Assembly (NCBI GenBank): GCA_036897095.1
Contig: JAYMSP010000105.1
Location: 18,401-82,400, forward strand
Direction: 5' to 3'
DNA length: 64,000 nucleotides
Source: Plantago elongata
Lineage: Eukaryota; Streptophyta; Magnoliopsida; Lamiales; Plantaginaceae
A program made the position numbers and the translations under genes. Below, one piece after another: positions 50,901-63,150 of the stretch. Each line of letters begins with the position of its first letter. Position 1 is the first letter of the stretch. The notes beneath the pieces are model-generated. The model was not told the origin of the DNA, searched no databases, and saw nothing but the letters and a program-made list of their open reading frames with translations.

Positions 50901-52064
50901 CTTTTACCCTTCTTCAGGCAAAAACTATTTGAAGTAATCCTACCTGTAATTTCGTCTTTGTCGAAAGATCTCTTTCTTGTTTGACATTCGTTTAGACCTT
51001 CTCTGAAATTTGCTTACTAACTATATTTGTTCAGAGGTGGATGTTATAAGTGAATATCTTTGCTGAATTAGTACCTACTTTAGGTGTTCATTTATATACT
51101 ACTCTTTCTTTTTTCTATATCTCATAAATTATAGTACATAGTACCATGCTTTATTTATTTTGCCCTTTCTTCTTATATAGTTTATAGTTACGAATTCTTA
51201 TTATACTTATTTTCATAAGCAAGTTGTTATGTTATACCTGTGTCATCTTTTAGTTTTTATTTTTCGTAAAAAATGCAATACTACTTCCTATTCTTTTTCC
51301 AGTACTAACTATCCCTTTTTAGACAAATTATTTCGAACTTTATAATTTAATCGGCGGTATAGTAGCTCTTCTTTCTTTGTTCACCTGTACTTTTTTCTTT
51401 GGCTTCTTTCTACAAAGCTCTTCTAAAACTAGCGAGGCCTGCTTATATATTTATATAATATATGCGTTAACTAGTTGTTGTGGGTTGCAAATAGATGATT
51501 AAATGACGAAGATATTAATAAGAAGGACAATAAAAGCGTACTCATATATATTGTGTATGTAGGTCCTAGTTATCCATGATTTCGTGCTTTCTTATTTAGT
51601 TCCAGTTATTCTTGATAGTGTACGTCACTGTTTATTTATAAGCATGAGCCCTACGTTTTTAATTTTTCTCTTTGTCATGGATACAAAAAATTAGATGACT
51701 AGTCAAAGTAAGATTGTATTTATTTTGGTTCTAAGAATTTCTTCATTAGAACAACAAAAAACACTTAGAGAATATTTTTTTCCTATAATCTACTTCTAAT
51801 AGATCTAATAGACAAGCAGCAGAATAATTTGAAAGATAAATAGCTAAGTTCATAGTTCTAGGAGTTCTAACTCATTTGTTAGAATAACCCAGGTTTGAAG
51901 AAACTATACCTGGCGTAGAAAAAATATAGCTTGTAAAGTACAATCGCAAAATAAGAAACATAGGTATAAATAGCATTTATGTGGATTACACAAACACAGG
52001 AGCAAGCGCCTAATGTATGAAGAAGGATATCGCGCATTTAGTATATTTTATTTAGTATAAAACC

Positions 52065-52103
52065 AAACTATTAGCACTTATACTAGAGAAAGAGTGACTA
52101 AAA
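52065..52103 (+). repeat. 39-bp direct repeat, right copy
   Basis: This is the exact second copy of 45765-45803. Type-B block 4 lies on its left and a 1-kb type-A segment on its right. Deleting everything from the end of the left copy to the end of this one would give a continuous type-A reading, which is why I infer that block 4 was inserted. Confidence 0.95.
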
Positions 52104-53110
52104 ATCTATTATCTCTTCTTTCACAAATGTTTATACTTTCTTAGGGAGTCTTTGCCCTTATTAAGTAATAATACTACAATTTACCCGATAATAAATTAAT
52201 CAAGCTCTCCTCTTTTATAAATAATGCCTAGATACAAAACTCTAGAACAAGACACACTTCACTACCTTATATTTTACGGCGTAACCTTAAAGATATTTTT
52301 AAGCTTTTCTAATTCTATAATATATGATACGGGTGTAATTATTATAGAATTAGAGGCTATTTCTAGTAACAGCGCTTCATAGATATAATATAAGAAGGGA
52401 ATACTCTACAGCCTCTAAGTTAGACATAACAAATTAAAGCATGCATTAAGAGAGATTTCTAGTGTAACTCTTTCTAGCAATAAAGTATAGTTATACCCTT
52501 TTTATAGGAGTAGTAAGGAGTATAAATATATAACACACAACAGTATCTTAAGCGTTGAAATCTTACTTATTAAAGTGCGTGTACCCCCTCTCACGTATTA
52601 TATTTATATTAGGTTTACTTCTTTCTATGTAAGTATTTAAGTATACAAGGGAAGCTCTCTAAGGGTATAAAATGTATTTACTATGTAGTTGCTAAGATAT
52701 TATACTACTCGCTTTTCAAGATAAAAGTCTCCAAGTATAGATGCATTAATCCTAAGGTATTTAGGGTACACTCTTCTTACACAATTTATATTAAGATATA
52801 ATTCTAAGTAGAGAATAGGCAACTCCGGGTTTATATCTTTATTAAAAGAAGGCGCATAAAGTGCCCTGTTATTTTATTAATATATTCACTAGGTACACTT
52901 GAGTAACTAATAGTTTGATATTATTCTGTTTTATCTAATTTAATATTCTTGTCCTACAATATTTGTGCATTAACTTAAGCATAGTTATTATTTATTCTCT
53001 CTTCTATAAATAAATTATGCTTTTCTAGTTAATTCAATGCTTTCTTAAACACCGAATCTACTAAATCTTGCTCAGTTTAAGTCTAACCTTTCATTAAGAT
53101 AAGTACTCTC
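52104..53110. repeat. Type-A segment 5, short RIP-like island
   Basis: About 1 kb of TpA-rich, CpA/TpG-poor DNA lies between two type-B blocks. There is no open frame of note. It contains a long inverted repeat at 52308-52354. It is the natural continuation of type-A block 4 if block 4 of type B is an insertion. The right border is approximate. Confidence 0.5.
52308..52354. repeat. Inverted repeat, 15-bp perfect arms
   Basis: TCTAATTCTATAATA (52308-52322) is the exact reverse complement of TATTATAGAATTAGA (52340-52354). The loop is 17 bases and GC-richer than the arms. It is the longest perfect stem-with-loop I found, and it lies 205 bases right of the second 39-bp repeat. Confidence 0.9.
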
Positions 53111-56100
53111 TTTATTGATAAATTCTAGCGAGCCGTGAATTCCCAGAAAAGTGGAAGAAAATATAGCAGAGCACGCAAGGAAAGTGTGAAACAAAAAATG
53201 TGAAAGTAAAAACGAAGTATTCCTTAAAACATTTCCTTTGGGGTGTATAAGAGTTCAATGTGGTTACAAAGTAGTACCTTTTATTATTTATCATAGAGAT
53301 CACATAATAATAATAAATATTGATTGCCTTTATTTATAGGTAGCAAGTGTGCCTTTAGCTTCTCTTGTGTTTCTTCAAACTTCTTACTAGGATGTACTAG
53401 ATTTAATCAGAAGAGTTTCTTTCCTTACAAATAAACAAGAGTTGTGTACTGATGGGTCGTATAGAGGAGAAGGAGAATCTCTTAACTAACTTAGTTTTTG
53501 TATGAATATTAGCATATCCTTATTTACTTTATATGATATAGTAGCGATATTATTTAGTTTTCTAATTTGGACATCAAAAAATTATTATTCTTCTAAAAAG
53601 TAGCCTCTTTTCTGCCTGGAATTTATATTATGTTCTTTATAGTCTTTACACAATATAAATGCCGCGTCCTTTTATTTTCTTTAGGGGTTGTGTATATCCT
53701 TTTTATCTTGTTATTGATCAATTCGTACTTACAACATTTTTCAACAAGTTTACAATAATAGAGTATGGAATTTTTCTTTCCTTCTTTTTTTTTAGACACT
53801 TTTGTTTGATATTCAAAAAACTTAACCTTTTTTCTTGGCTTCAATGCATATATAAGACTCTTCGTAAGACTCTTTAAGCACTCTTTTAGAAAGAATTTAA
53901 TAAATCATTAGTGTACCATCTTGAAATAATAAATATACATAGTGTTATACAGAGTACTTTAGTGCCGCGAAAAATACTGTAAAATGCTTTTTATTTTTAG
54001 TTCTGTTGTATTTGTAAGGAATATATTCCACACCTCTTGGGCCGTGTAACCTGATAGCCCAGCCCGGAAAATGTAATTTGCTTAAGTTAAGAATCAAGTA
54101 TAAAAATACTTACGATCGTAAACATTTATTTTTTGCACGAAACTATTAAGATTCTCTATTTCGATGTTTGAGTAAAGGACTATTTATTTAAATAAAGGTT
54201 AAAGCTTAGCAATCTTTTTCTAAATAATCTAATGTGGGAGCACAAACAAAATATATGATGTGGGTGGTGGGATAGTACGTTACCTTTCTTCGAGCCCTAC
54301 CTGGAATTATTATTATAACTGTATATACAACTCAACTATCAGTACTAATTTATCTTCCTCAATAAGATACAAGAATATATTTGTTAATTATTGTCTTTTC
54401 CTTACAAAGAACGTTATTTAGTTATCCTTTTTTCTGTTTTTTCAATCCGTGGTGAGCTTTTAAAAAAAGAGAATGGCCTCTAATTCTAGAAGAGACTGTG
54501 TGACAATCCTTGGTTTCTTTACCACGAGAAAGGAATTTGTATTCTTTATTTATAATTTCAAATGATTCAAAGGTTTTATGAATTTCCAAAATATCCAAAA
54601 CATTAACAGTACTCTTGGTAGGAAAAAGAGAAGTCCACCTTTATGATATGAATTTCACTCACTGACCTGCATACATGAAATGAGTCTTGCCTAAAAAAAA
54701 GAAAGTAAGTGCCAATACCATGGGTCTAATTTATACCTAGTATTTTGTATGTATATTATTTCCAAGATATTTGGAGCTTTCATAACCTTACCTCAGCAAT
54801 AGATTTCCGAGTTCCTTCTATTTCTATATAATATTGTGTTTTACTTATATTATATATAGCCCAAATATAGCTAAGTTATATATATTTCTTATGTATTCAG
54901 TCTATAGTTTTCTTTTTTTGATACTTATCTATTTCCTCCCCCAAATGAAAAATGAACCGTAGTCTGTCTTTATTTTTTTTGCCTCGAACAAATCATTTGT
55001 AAATCGGGCAGTTGTAAATGTTTCAAATAATAGAAAGCTTTCGCTTAGTTTTTTAGGTATAGTATCTAGGGCGTTAAATATTTTGGTATAGGTGTAATAA
55101 TTTAGTTAGTAGGATCTCTCTTTCTCAATTTGTATACAACTTTCAAAACTTCTAAGACTACCTACCCTACCTTTCCAGCTTTTATGGCCAACAGAATTGG
55201 ATTAGATAAGTGATAAGTCATGAAATGTAAATGTATTTCTCTTTTACTTTTATCTGTCAAAATTGTACTTTAAAGTTTTAAGATACCCCCCACCAGCGCA
55301 TATATATAAAAGTATAAAATGAAAAGAAAAGGAAGAACACGTGTAGAAGATGTGAAATGTAGACTGAGAGATGGTGTAGTTATTCTTTAATTAGCACTCT
55401 AATAGCACAAAAATTCTTTCTTTTAATTACAACATAGGCAAAATAAAATAAAGACTTTCTTTATAGAACTAAAATTTTTACTGCCCCTTTTCTTTTTTTA
55501 TGTATACAACTAAAATGTAGTATTCCGCTCTTTTTCCTTTGCGAGACCTTGCTGTGAGTACTCAGAATTCATAAGTCACTCCCCTCTCTAATAAAATTTA
55601 AGATACAACTAAAGTAAGTAAACTCTCTAGTAACATAGCAAGCAAAAAAGATTGTATTGGTGGAAATGGATATTAATGGATGTGGGGCCCTCAGATAGAA
55701 AAGAATAGGCGTTGTAATCAGAGGCACATTTTCTATTTTGTCGTCTCAACAACTAGGGGAAAATTACATTTATAAGAACGCGGGAACTATGCTGTCAATA
55801 TCTTACATAATCTATCTACGAAATATACTCTGGAAAATGGAAGTCTTTTTCCTTACATACAAATTTTCATTTAAAAAGCTTGGTTAGAGAGAGAGTTTTC
55901 CGTAGTTCTTTTTATCTGTACATAGATAAATAAAAGGGAATTGTGGGAGTGAACGAACGAAGGATTACAAAAAAAACCAAAGAAGAATCATGTTAATTCA
56001 AATTGACGATACTAGAAGAGAAGGATTTCTACGACTAACTGGTGGTGCTCTAGGCAGAAATTCTTTGACTAATTCATCTTCTATTCTATAGTTTCATGTT

Positions 56101-58430
56101 TCTTCTCTACTTATAAATTGTATTCTAATTGTCTTTATTTTACGGGAGTAGTCCAAGGCGTTACTTTCGATTCTTTTACAACAAACATGGAAAACTCGGA
56201 TAACTATTGAATATTACGCCTGCTCTTACTTTGGCGAGAATCTATTCAGATCTTTCTTAGTTCTTCTTTTTCCCTAGAGGTGTGTGCTTATAACTTAACA
56301 CCAACTATATTCATCTGCAATATGCTGCTAATAAGGTTTATCCTAATCCTTACTTTATATTTTCTTTTAATAACTTACTAGAAAAAGAGCGCTTTGCCTA
56401 TGAGTATTTGACCCTTCAACCTTCTTTAAATTTCAAATTTGAGAACTTGGTAACCCCGCCAAAGTATTTTTAGTTTTCTTCGTCTAATTTGTATAACTAA
56501 GATTTCAAATAGAAACGAATTATACTCTAAGAAAGAGGTCAAAAACATAGTAGATAGTAGTTGGTTGTAACTATAATAGGAGGCATGTATACAAAAGTAC
56601 TTATGTCTAAATCCTACAATATCTATAATAAATTAACCCGTATATGGTAATCTTTACTAACTAATATTAAAAAATATGCTCGTCATTGCGGATTATGTTG
56701 CACACTTTTATACGTATACAATTTCTCTTTATTTGCATAGTAATGTAAATTATTCCGTATTTATACTAGGATTGTTTTGTTATTTATTCGGAAATGGTAA
56801 TTAAGTAAGTACCTGGATCATGACATGCTCTTTTCACATTCACAAGCTTTCTTTCGTTTAGTGTGATAATCAAGAATTAACGTTGTTTTCCTCGGCTTAT
56901 AAATTTTGAACATAATATTTCTTTTCTATTTATAGATAGCTAGATCTTTGAACCCCAAGTAATAGCACCAGCATATTTGTAAAGTAAGTTCTAAATTTCT
57001 TCTACTCTAGGCATGAATATTATTTGGATGTGTGTGAGCCTCTTTTTCATTAGAGTCTATCTAATAGAAGTCTAGTATATAATAACCAGAATATCTAAAA
57101 TATCTTAAAGAAATATGAATCTCTTATATTACAACATATTAATGAAAGACTATATTATATCTTAGTTGAAGACTCTAGGTAATTTTAATGATATATATAT
57201 CTTATCTAATCCGAGATTTAGTCCAATGTAATATGCTACTGTCCTCAGTATTAAAAAGCTAAAATTTATCCTCTCCCAAACAATTTACATTATTTTGTTA
57301 TTGGTTAAATAAGGTAATAGAATAGACTTGTTGTAGTCTTTACTGTCTTTTTCTTTTAGGTTTGAATAATTAATTGGAAATATTTGGTATTTCTGTGAAA
57401 CTTCTAAAAAAACTTACATTGCTATGTTAATCAAAGTTATTTTCCCGGAGTCTTTCCATATTTTTAGAAATGGAAGATTAACTATATACAAGACGAGGTT
57501 TTATAAATAGATACGTTTTCTATGATATAGTAGTCGTTTTTTTGACCTAAGAACTTTGCAATTTCGACAATAACACTGTCCTTTTAAACATTTAATAGCT
57601 TAAATCATAGCATACTAAAAAACAGAAACGACATACTATAAGAAAATGTTTCACTCCACTACGCCCATATATACAAATTCTTTTTTTTTTTTTTTAGTGG
57701 TTTTCCCTTCGTTTCTTTAATCCACAACAAATTTAAGTCCTAAGCATTAATCTCGAGTCCTCCGTATCATAAAGGAGGCTATCTGTTATTCCTTAGTATC
57801 CTCTTCCATGAAATCGTATTATTTATATCTTCACTTCATTGGATTCATTAATTAAGGTCAATCTCTTGGCTATGTAATCTAATATCTTAATCTAACAACA
57901 AACAATCTAAAAAAATCATTTAGGGTATGTTCCGGGGGGTCGCATATATCGTATATACCAATAACCCACTTTTATAACAAACAACATCCTATTGATTCTT
58001 TTTTTGTATTTTTTATTCTATATTATTATTATTTATCGCTGCTATATTATATATTCTATTTTCCTTCTACAATAATGAATGTGCGAACTCTTTGATTTCT
58101 AATCAATCTCCCCTTCCAAATTTATTCTAAATCTCCGAACTTATAAAACCATATATATATATATATACATAGTACATACAAAAAAGTTCACAACTTACCA
58201 GTAAATACGATTTTATGGGTTTAGCCTTTGCTTTGCATGAAATTGGTCTTGTTGCTACTTCTCTGAGAGTTTCTCTACTCATATTGGAAAGTTCTCAGCC
58301 GTTAGTATTTTTTTATATGGCTCTAAGCTATTAAGAAGAATCTAATATACATCTATGCGTCTATTACGATTTTTTTGACTTGGCTGTAATACTTTATAGG
58401 CGTAAGAATCGCTTTAAATATCTTTTAGTA
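53111..58430. other. Type-B block 5, non-RIPed AT-rich DNA without genes
   Basis: CpA and TpG are present at ordinary levels, with many pyrimidine runs. Two overlapping frames on opposite strands (53623-53844 minus, Lys-rich; 53659-53877 plus, Phe-rich) mirror each other in an A/T-skewed stretch and are not convincing genes. From about 53900 to 58400 no frame reaches 60 codons. The block includes a T15 run (57681-57695) and an AT tract (58151-58167). The right border is near 58420-58445. Confidence 0.5.
57681..57695 (+). repeat. T15 homopolymer
   Basis: Fifteen consecutive T, the longest homopolymer noticed in the window. With no gene beside it there is no basis for calling it a terminator or a poly-A tail. 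Confidence 0.95.
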
Positions 58431-61400
58431 TTATTCTCACGTAAGTTCTGCTTTATATAAGAGTGCCCTAGAAATAGTCCCTTAGTTTACATAGGAATAC
58501 CTTACATATTTAATAGAAGGAGCAAGTAATTATAAATAAATATTAGGTAAAGAGTGCACTTACACTTTTAGTAAGTACTATAAAGAAACAACTCTATTCT
58601 TATTATTATACAAAACAAGCTTAAAGAGTGAAGACTCAACTATTTTAAACTAGTAGATAAGGGAGTGCTTTTCGTATTTTTTAAGTAAATCTTCTATTAT
58701 AAGAGAAAGTTCTTCATTCTAATATAAAAAATAATTACTTGTACAAGAGCTATTACATAAATAGAACTCCCTGTTATAAGTTATAAGCATGCTTACAAAA
58801 GAGTAAGTACTAGGTTAAGTCAGTCTTATAATAAAGGAGCAGCCGTATCGATCAAAAAAAAAGAATTAAACCCTACCCCTAAGATATAAGGGGGTATTCT
58901 ATAGTAACTAATACATTATTTATCTCTAGCAAGTAATAAGCACATATTCATCCTAAAAAAAAGTGCCTTATAAGTGTTAAGGAGAGAGGGGCATCTTCTT
59001 TAAGCATTCTATTGATAATAGATCTATACATCAGATAAATGGTAGCTACTAAAGTAACTTTTAAATACTCCGGAACATAGCAATCTCTTTGTACAATTAT
59101 AAGGTATGTACTCTTTAATAATAAGTATACGAATACTCGTCCATCCATGCCACATTATAGTATAACTATTAGTAAATAACTATAAGAGCTTAGGAAGCCT
59201 TTCTTATAAAAAAATACTTAAGAGTACTTACTTGTATTTTCAAACTTAGATTATAGATAATTATTAAGTATGAGGGAAAACTCTCCTGTATAAAGGGAAT
59301 TTTTCCAGAGTAAGACTGTTTAACAATTTTACACCTCTATAATTAAGCATATTAAGAGGGAACTCAAAGAGACTTATTACTTTTTTTTACTCTCTTATTT
59401 AAGGTCTAATCTAACTTATTTATTAAGTACAAATAGTTGATTACTTTCGTAACATTATACCATATTTTCCATATAATTATTCATAAATAAGGACATTATT
59501 TACTAGAGTAGTATCTCCGTCTTTTAAGGTTTAACTAGGTATTTAATAACTAATTGTGTAAAGTCTCTTCTATAAAAAAACGATAGACCAGAGTTATTAA
59601 GCATGCGTCTCCCTCAAGTATGCTATAGTCTAGAGAGTAATGAGTTATTTCTTTTATACCTTAAATATATAAGATGGAGAAAGAAATAAAGTACTACTCA
59701 TAATAATTTCTTCCTTTACGTTTAAGTATAATATAAAGTATCTGCAGCTCTCTTACATGTCACGCAACTCTGTAATTTATAAAAAATGGAGAGTTCCTTG
59801 TACCTTGCTTCTTCAAAGGTATGTGTTTCATAGAATAATGTCCTAATTGTGGTAGTAATATATTACAGTGCGATGATATAAGATAAAGATCTTTCTTTAT
59901 TTATTACACTCTATTATATATATTTTAGGTACTCAAGGGTATAATCCTATAAATAAAATATTAAGGTATAAGTTCTAGTAAGTCCCAGTTTTTCTATAAA
60001 AGATTAGTTATACTTTTCCTTACTACTTAGTAACCCTTATAAAAAATTCCTATAAAGTTTATTTTTAGAGTTTTACTATATCTCCTTCTATATAAATGAT
60101 TAGCCTTAGGTATATTTCATAATTACATATTTAGGGCTTTATATAATAAGCCTCTTTATTGATGTATGAATAATTCTCTCCTTACTCTATAAATAATTTG
60201 GGCTTTCTTAGTTATCTTAAGTAACTCAGCTAACTATTATATAATACTTTTAGAGTAGTTCTCTTTAATAGTTTTTTATAAATAATTCTGTATTCTTTCG
60301 TATAAAATCTTCTTAACCTTAACTAACTAGAGTTAAGAAAGCTCCCTTATAGGAATAAAATTAAATCCTAAGTATAAGTACTAGTATATGCACGACTAGA
60401 TAAAATATAGGACCTTCGACAGTAAAAGGGAACTTACATATATTTATATGTAACATTGTTAAGGGAATCTTATTTAATACTAGTTATTTATACTTAGTCT
60501 TATACTAAAACTATGGGTAAATACTTAATACCTTGGATTAGTATTGCAGAATGCTCTTTCATTTAAGAAATACGCATACTTTAAGTGTTAAGTAAGTAAT
60601 TATACTTTAAGATACTTTAATCATCAAGATGATATAGTAAATTATTATCGCTTGTAGAATTATACCTTTATAGAATATTAGGGGAAAGCTCGTATCTTTT
60701 ACCTAAAACTAATAGTTAATGATTAATACTTTATAATAGACTAAAGACCTTCTTTTATACACAAGGTTGTTCAATATCTTAACTATGTTTAAAATATTGA
60801 TAAAATAAGTTTACTTTTTCTCCTTCAATAAAAAATACTTGCTACAATTATATTTAATATATACTTATATAAGTATGCTAGAGTATATCTTAAAGAAGGT
60901 ATTGGTATTTCTCTGTGCAAGTACCCTTTACAAGTAACTGAAAGTTCTCCATCTTTTAAGAAATATATACTTTAATTATTATATAAGTAGGAGTCCACGG
61001 CATAAAAATATTACCCGACGTACGCAAGAGATCTTCCAGGGCATTTGTGGGAAGAGAGCACCTTAGTCATTACCTTTTATAGAACTAAATTTATATTATT
61101 ACTAAAGGTTTTTATCATAGACTTATATCTTAATTCATTTAATAGGGTCTTACCCTAAATATTATTGCTTCGTTTAGGCACTTAAGAGGTAATAGTCTCA
61201 TCACTTATGTATTTCAGAGATTACATAATAAAATAGTTTTATTAGGAAGGACTACAATTAATCTTTTATATAAGAAAGTATACATCATATATAAGCAAAG
61301 AATTAGGCATAGACAATTAAGTAGCCTACCTTTCTCCTAATAATTAATAAGTATACCTGAAGAAGGATATTGCCTAGTTATCTTTGCGTAGTATAAAGAA

Positions 61401-63150
61401 AAATTGAGTCAATTACATTGATGGTACACCTTAAAAGGATATTAGTAAGGCGCATTTTTCTTAAATTATAAGGAAATATTCGCCTTTTTTAGTAATAATA
61501 ATTCTCTTTATAAGATTAGACATAATCAATCTTTTATAGAAGAAGAAAGTGGTATCCCTTTTAAAGTACTTAAATAATTTTCATTTTTTATTTATTTTTA
61601 AGGTATAGTGATAAGGACTTATCTACTCTAGTATAACTAAACCATAAATAGTGTTAAGTACAAGGGTATTCTCTTATTAAATAATAAAGCCGATTTTACA
61701 GGGACTGCTGTTTCTTGATTTAGAGCTAGGCCCAGTTAGTAACGAATAGGTTGGCGCTCTCTATGCAAACTATCTACGTACAAGCAATTATGTACCTTTC
61801 CTATGGTATAAAGAGGTACTTTCTTCTTACTCTTAGGAGCCCTCTCCCTCTCTTAAGTTAAGGAGATTTTTAAACATGAAGAAGTTGCACTTACTCTCCA
61901 TATGAATTATTCTAGAGCTATTCTTATATTATAATAGATTAATGGCTCTTTATAGAAATATTCACATTACCTTGGAAATACTACTTCTCTCTTAGGTTAT
62001 CTAGGAGAGAATATTTTATATTAAAGATTAGATAATAAACAGTTATTTGTAGAGTATCTATTGTAGTATAGTAACCGCGAGTTCTTACCCGTTATGAAAG
62101 AGGCAAACATAATTACTTATATAATAAGTCCTTTTAGAGAAAGAATCCTAGACACGTATCTTAGTATACACTTATATTAAATTAAGCAAGAAGCCCTATC
62201 TTATGCATCAAACTACTAGTACTAGGTAAAGGCTTCCTTTTTATATACTATATTTATATACTTCTAGTAGAAGCCTTTTTTTAAAAGGTATCTACGCTAT
62301 ATATTAAATGGCTCATGTAATATTGCTTATAAGTGCCTTACCTATAACTAAACCTCTATGCTATGTTTTTAAAGAGTCATTACATATTAGAATCTTGTAC
62401 CCTTAAAAATTTTTCCCTAAATATCTAATGTCTCTGTATGTTACTCTACTACTTTAATCAACAAGCTCTTATATATACATGTATTTTATATATAAGAGCA
62501 CGTTCCCATGATATATAATATAATTTTTAGTAAAAAAAAGAATTACTTGCACAGCTAATAATAAATTATACTTTAGTTTTTATAAAATTAAGCAATCACT
62601 CACACACTCGTGCAATACTTTAATAAAAGCCATTCTATGCTAACATATTCTAATACTCAATTTATTATACTCAAACTCTGCCTTTTTATAGATATAAACT
62701 GTTTATGTTTCAAAAGTACTTGCCCCTAAAGAGTATATAATAGCACCTATCTAAGTGTCTTTGTAAATACCTTACTCAATGAAAATAAAGGGGTCTCTTA
62801 TCTACTATACTTAAAGGATTATGGAAAAACTATACATAATACATAGTGCTAACAGAGAAGAGAGTGGTGTCCCCCGAGTAATGCTATAATTGTTAATTAC
62901 TTATACCTTAAATTACGCTAAAAAACTTATTCCTATCGTAGACTTAGTAATATAGAGATGTTAGTATTTCTATGCCTTATACTATCCCTAAGCACCCTAT
63001 GAGAGGGTACTAGTAGGCTTAAAAGCATACAACTATACGTTTTGCACTCACTACACAAGAAGGTATTACTACTCATGTAACCTATCTTCTCTCTTCTTAA
63101 TATAAAGATAATGAGCACGAAGTTGCGTATCATCTTATTACTCTATCAAA
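58431..63150. repeat. Type-A AT-rich block 6, RIP-like
   Basis: TpA-rich, CpA/TpG-poor text resumes here. Two minus-strand frames of 66 codons occur near its ends (58948-59148 and 62933-63133). The first has a more protein-like residue mix than most in the window, but I recognise neither. They may be relic codons of a RIPed element or chance. A 13-bp-stem hairpin lies at 62465-62499. I did not find the exact AGAGTTATAC word in this block, unlike the other long A blocks. The right border is near 63150. Confidence 0.55.
62465..62499. repeat. Perfect hairpin, 13-bp stem and 9-nt loop
   Basis: GCTCTTATATATA (62465-62477) pairs exactly with TATATATAAGAGC (62487-62499). Much of the stem is alternating TA, so part of the match is compositional, but the GCTCTT/AAGAGC ends are specific. 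Confidence 0.85.

Larger units (their letters stand above)
45804..52064. other. Type-B block 4, probable insertion between direct repeats
   Basis: This 6,261-base block of non-RIP-like DNA is bounded by perfect 39-bp direct repeats, so its ends are better fixed than those of the other B blocks. The first 150 bases are still TpA-rich and the normal text starts near 45960. No gene is visible. The longest frames (46650-46910 plus, 86 codons opening with GTG; 48812-49039 minus, 75 codons; 49718-49939 minus, 73 codons) have no recognisable domain. An 11-bp inverted repeat lies just inside the left end (45835-45962). No terminal inverted repeat, poly-A end or integrase-like frame was found, so the mode of entry is open. 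Confidence 0.5.

Noticed and set aside
53623-53877. Overlapping Lys-rich (minus) and Phe-rich (plus) frames
   Set aside because: These are mirror images of one A/T-skewed stretch (AAA/TTT codons), which is a composition effect.
45804-58430. Organelle-derived DNA (plastid- or mitochondrion-like look of type-B text)
   Set aside because: The pyrimidine-run style is reminiscent of organelle spacers, but no organelle gene, tRNA or rRNA fragment could be identified, so origin is left open.
58948-59148. 66-codon minus-strand frame with mixed residues in type-A block 6
   Set aside because: It looks somewhat protein-like, but I cannot link it to any family. It is noted only as a possible relic.
11036-63150. 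Target-type direct repeats at the other A/B borders
   Set aside because: I compared about 100-200 bases at each end of type-B blocks 1, 2, 3 and 5 and saw no shared run longer than about 8-10 bases. Only block 4 has flanking repeats.
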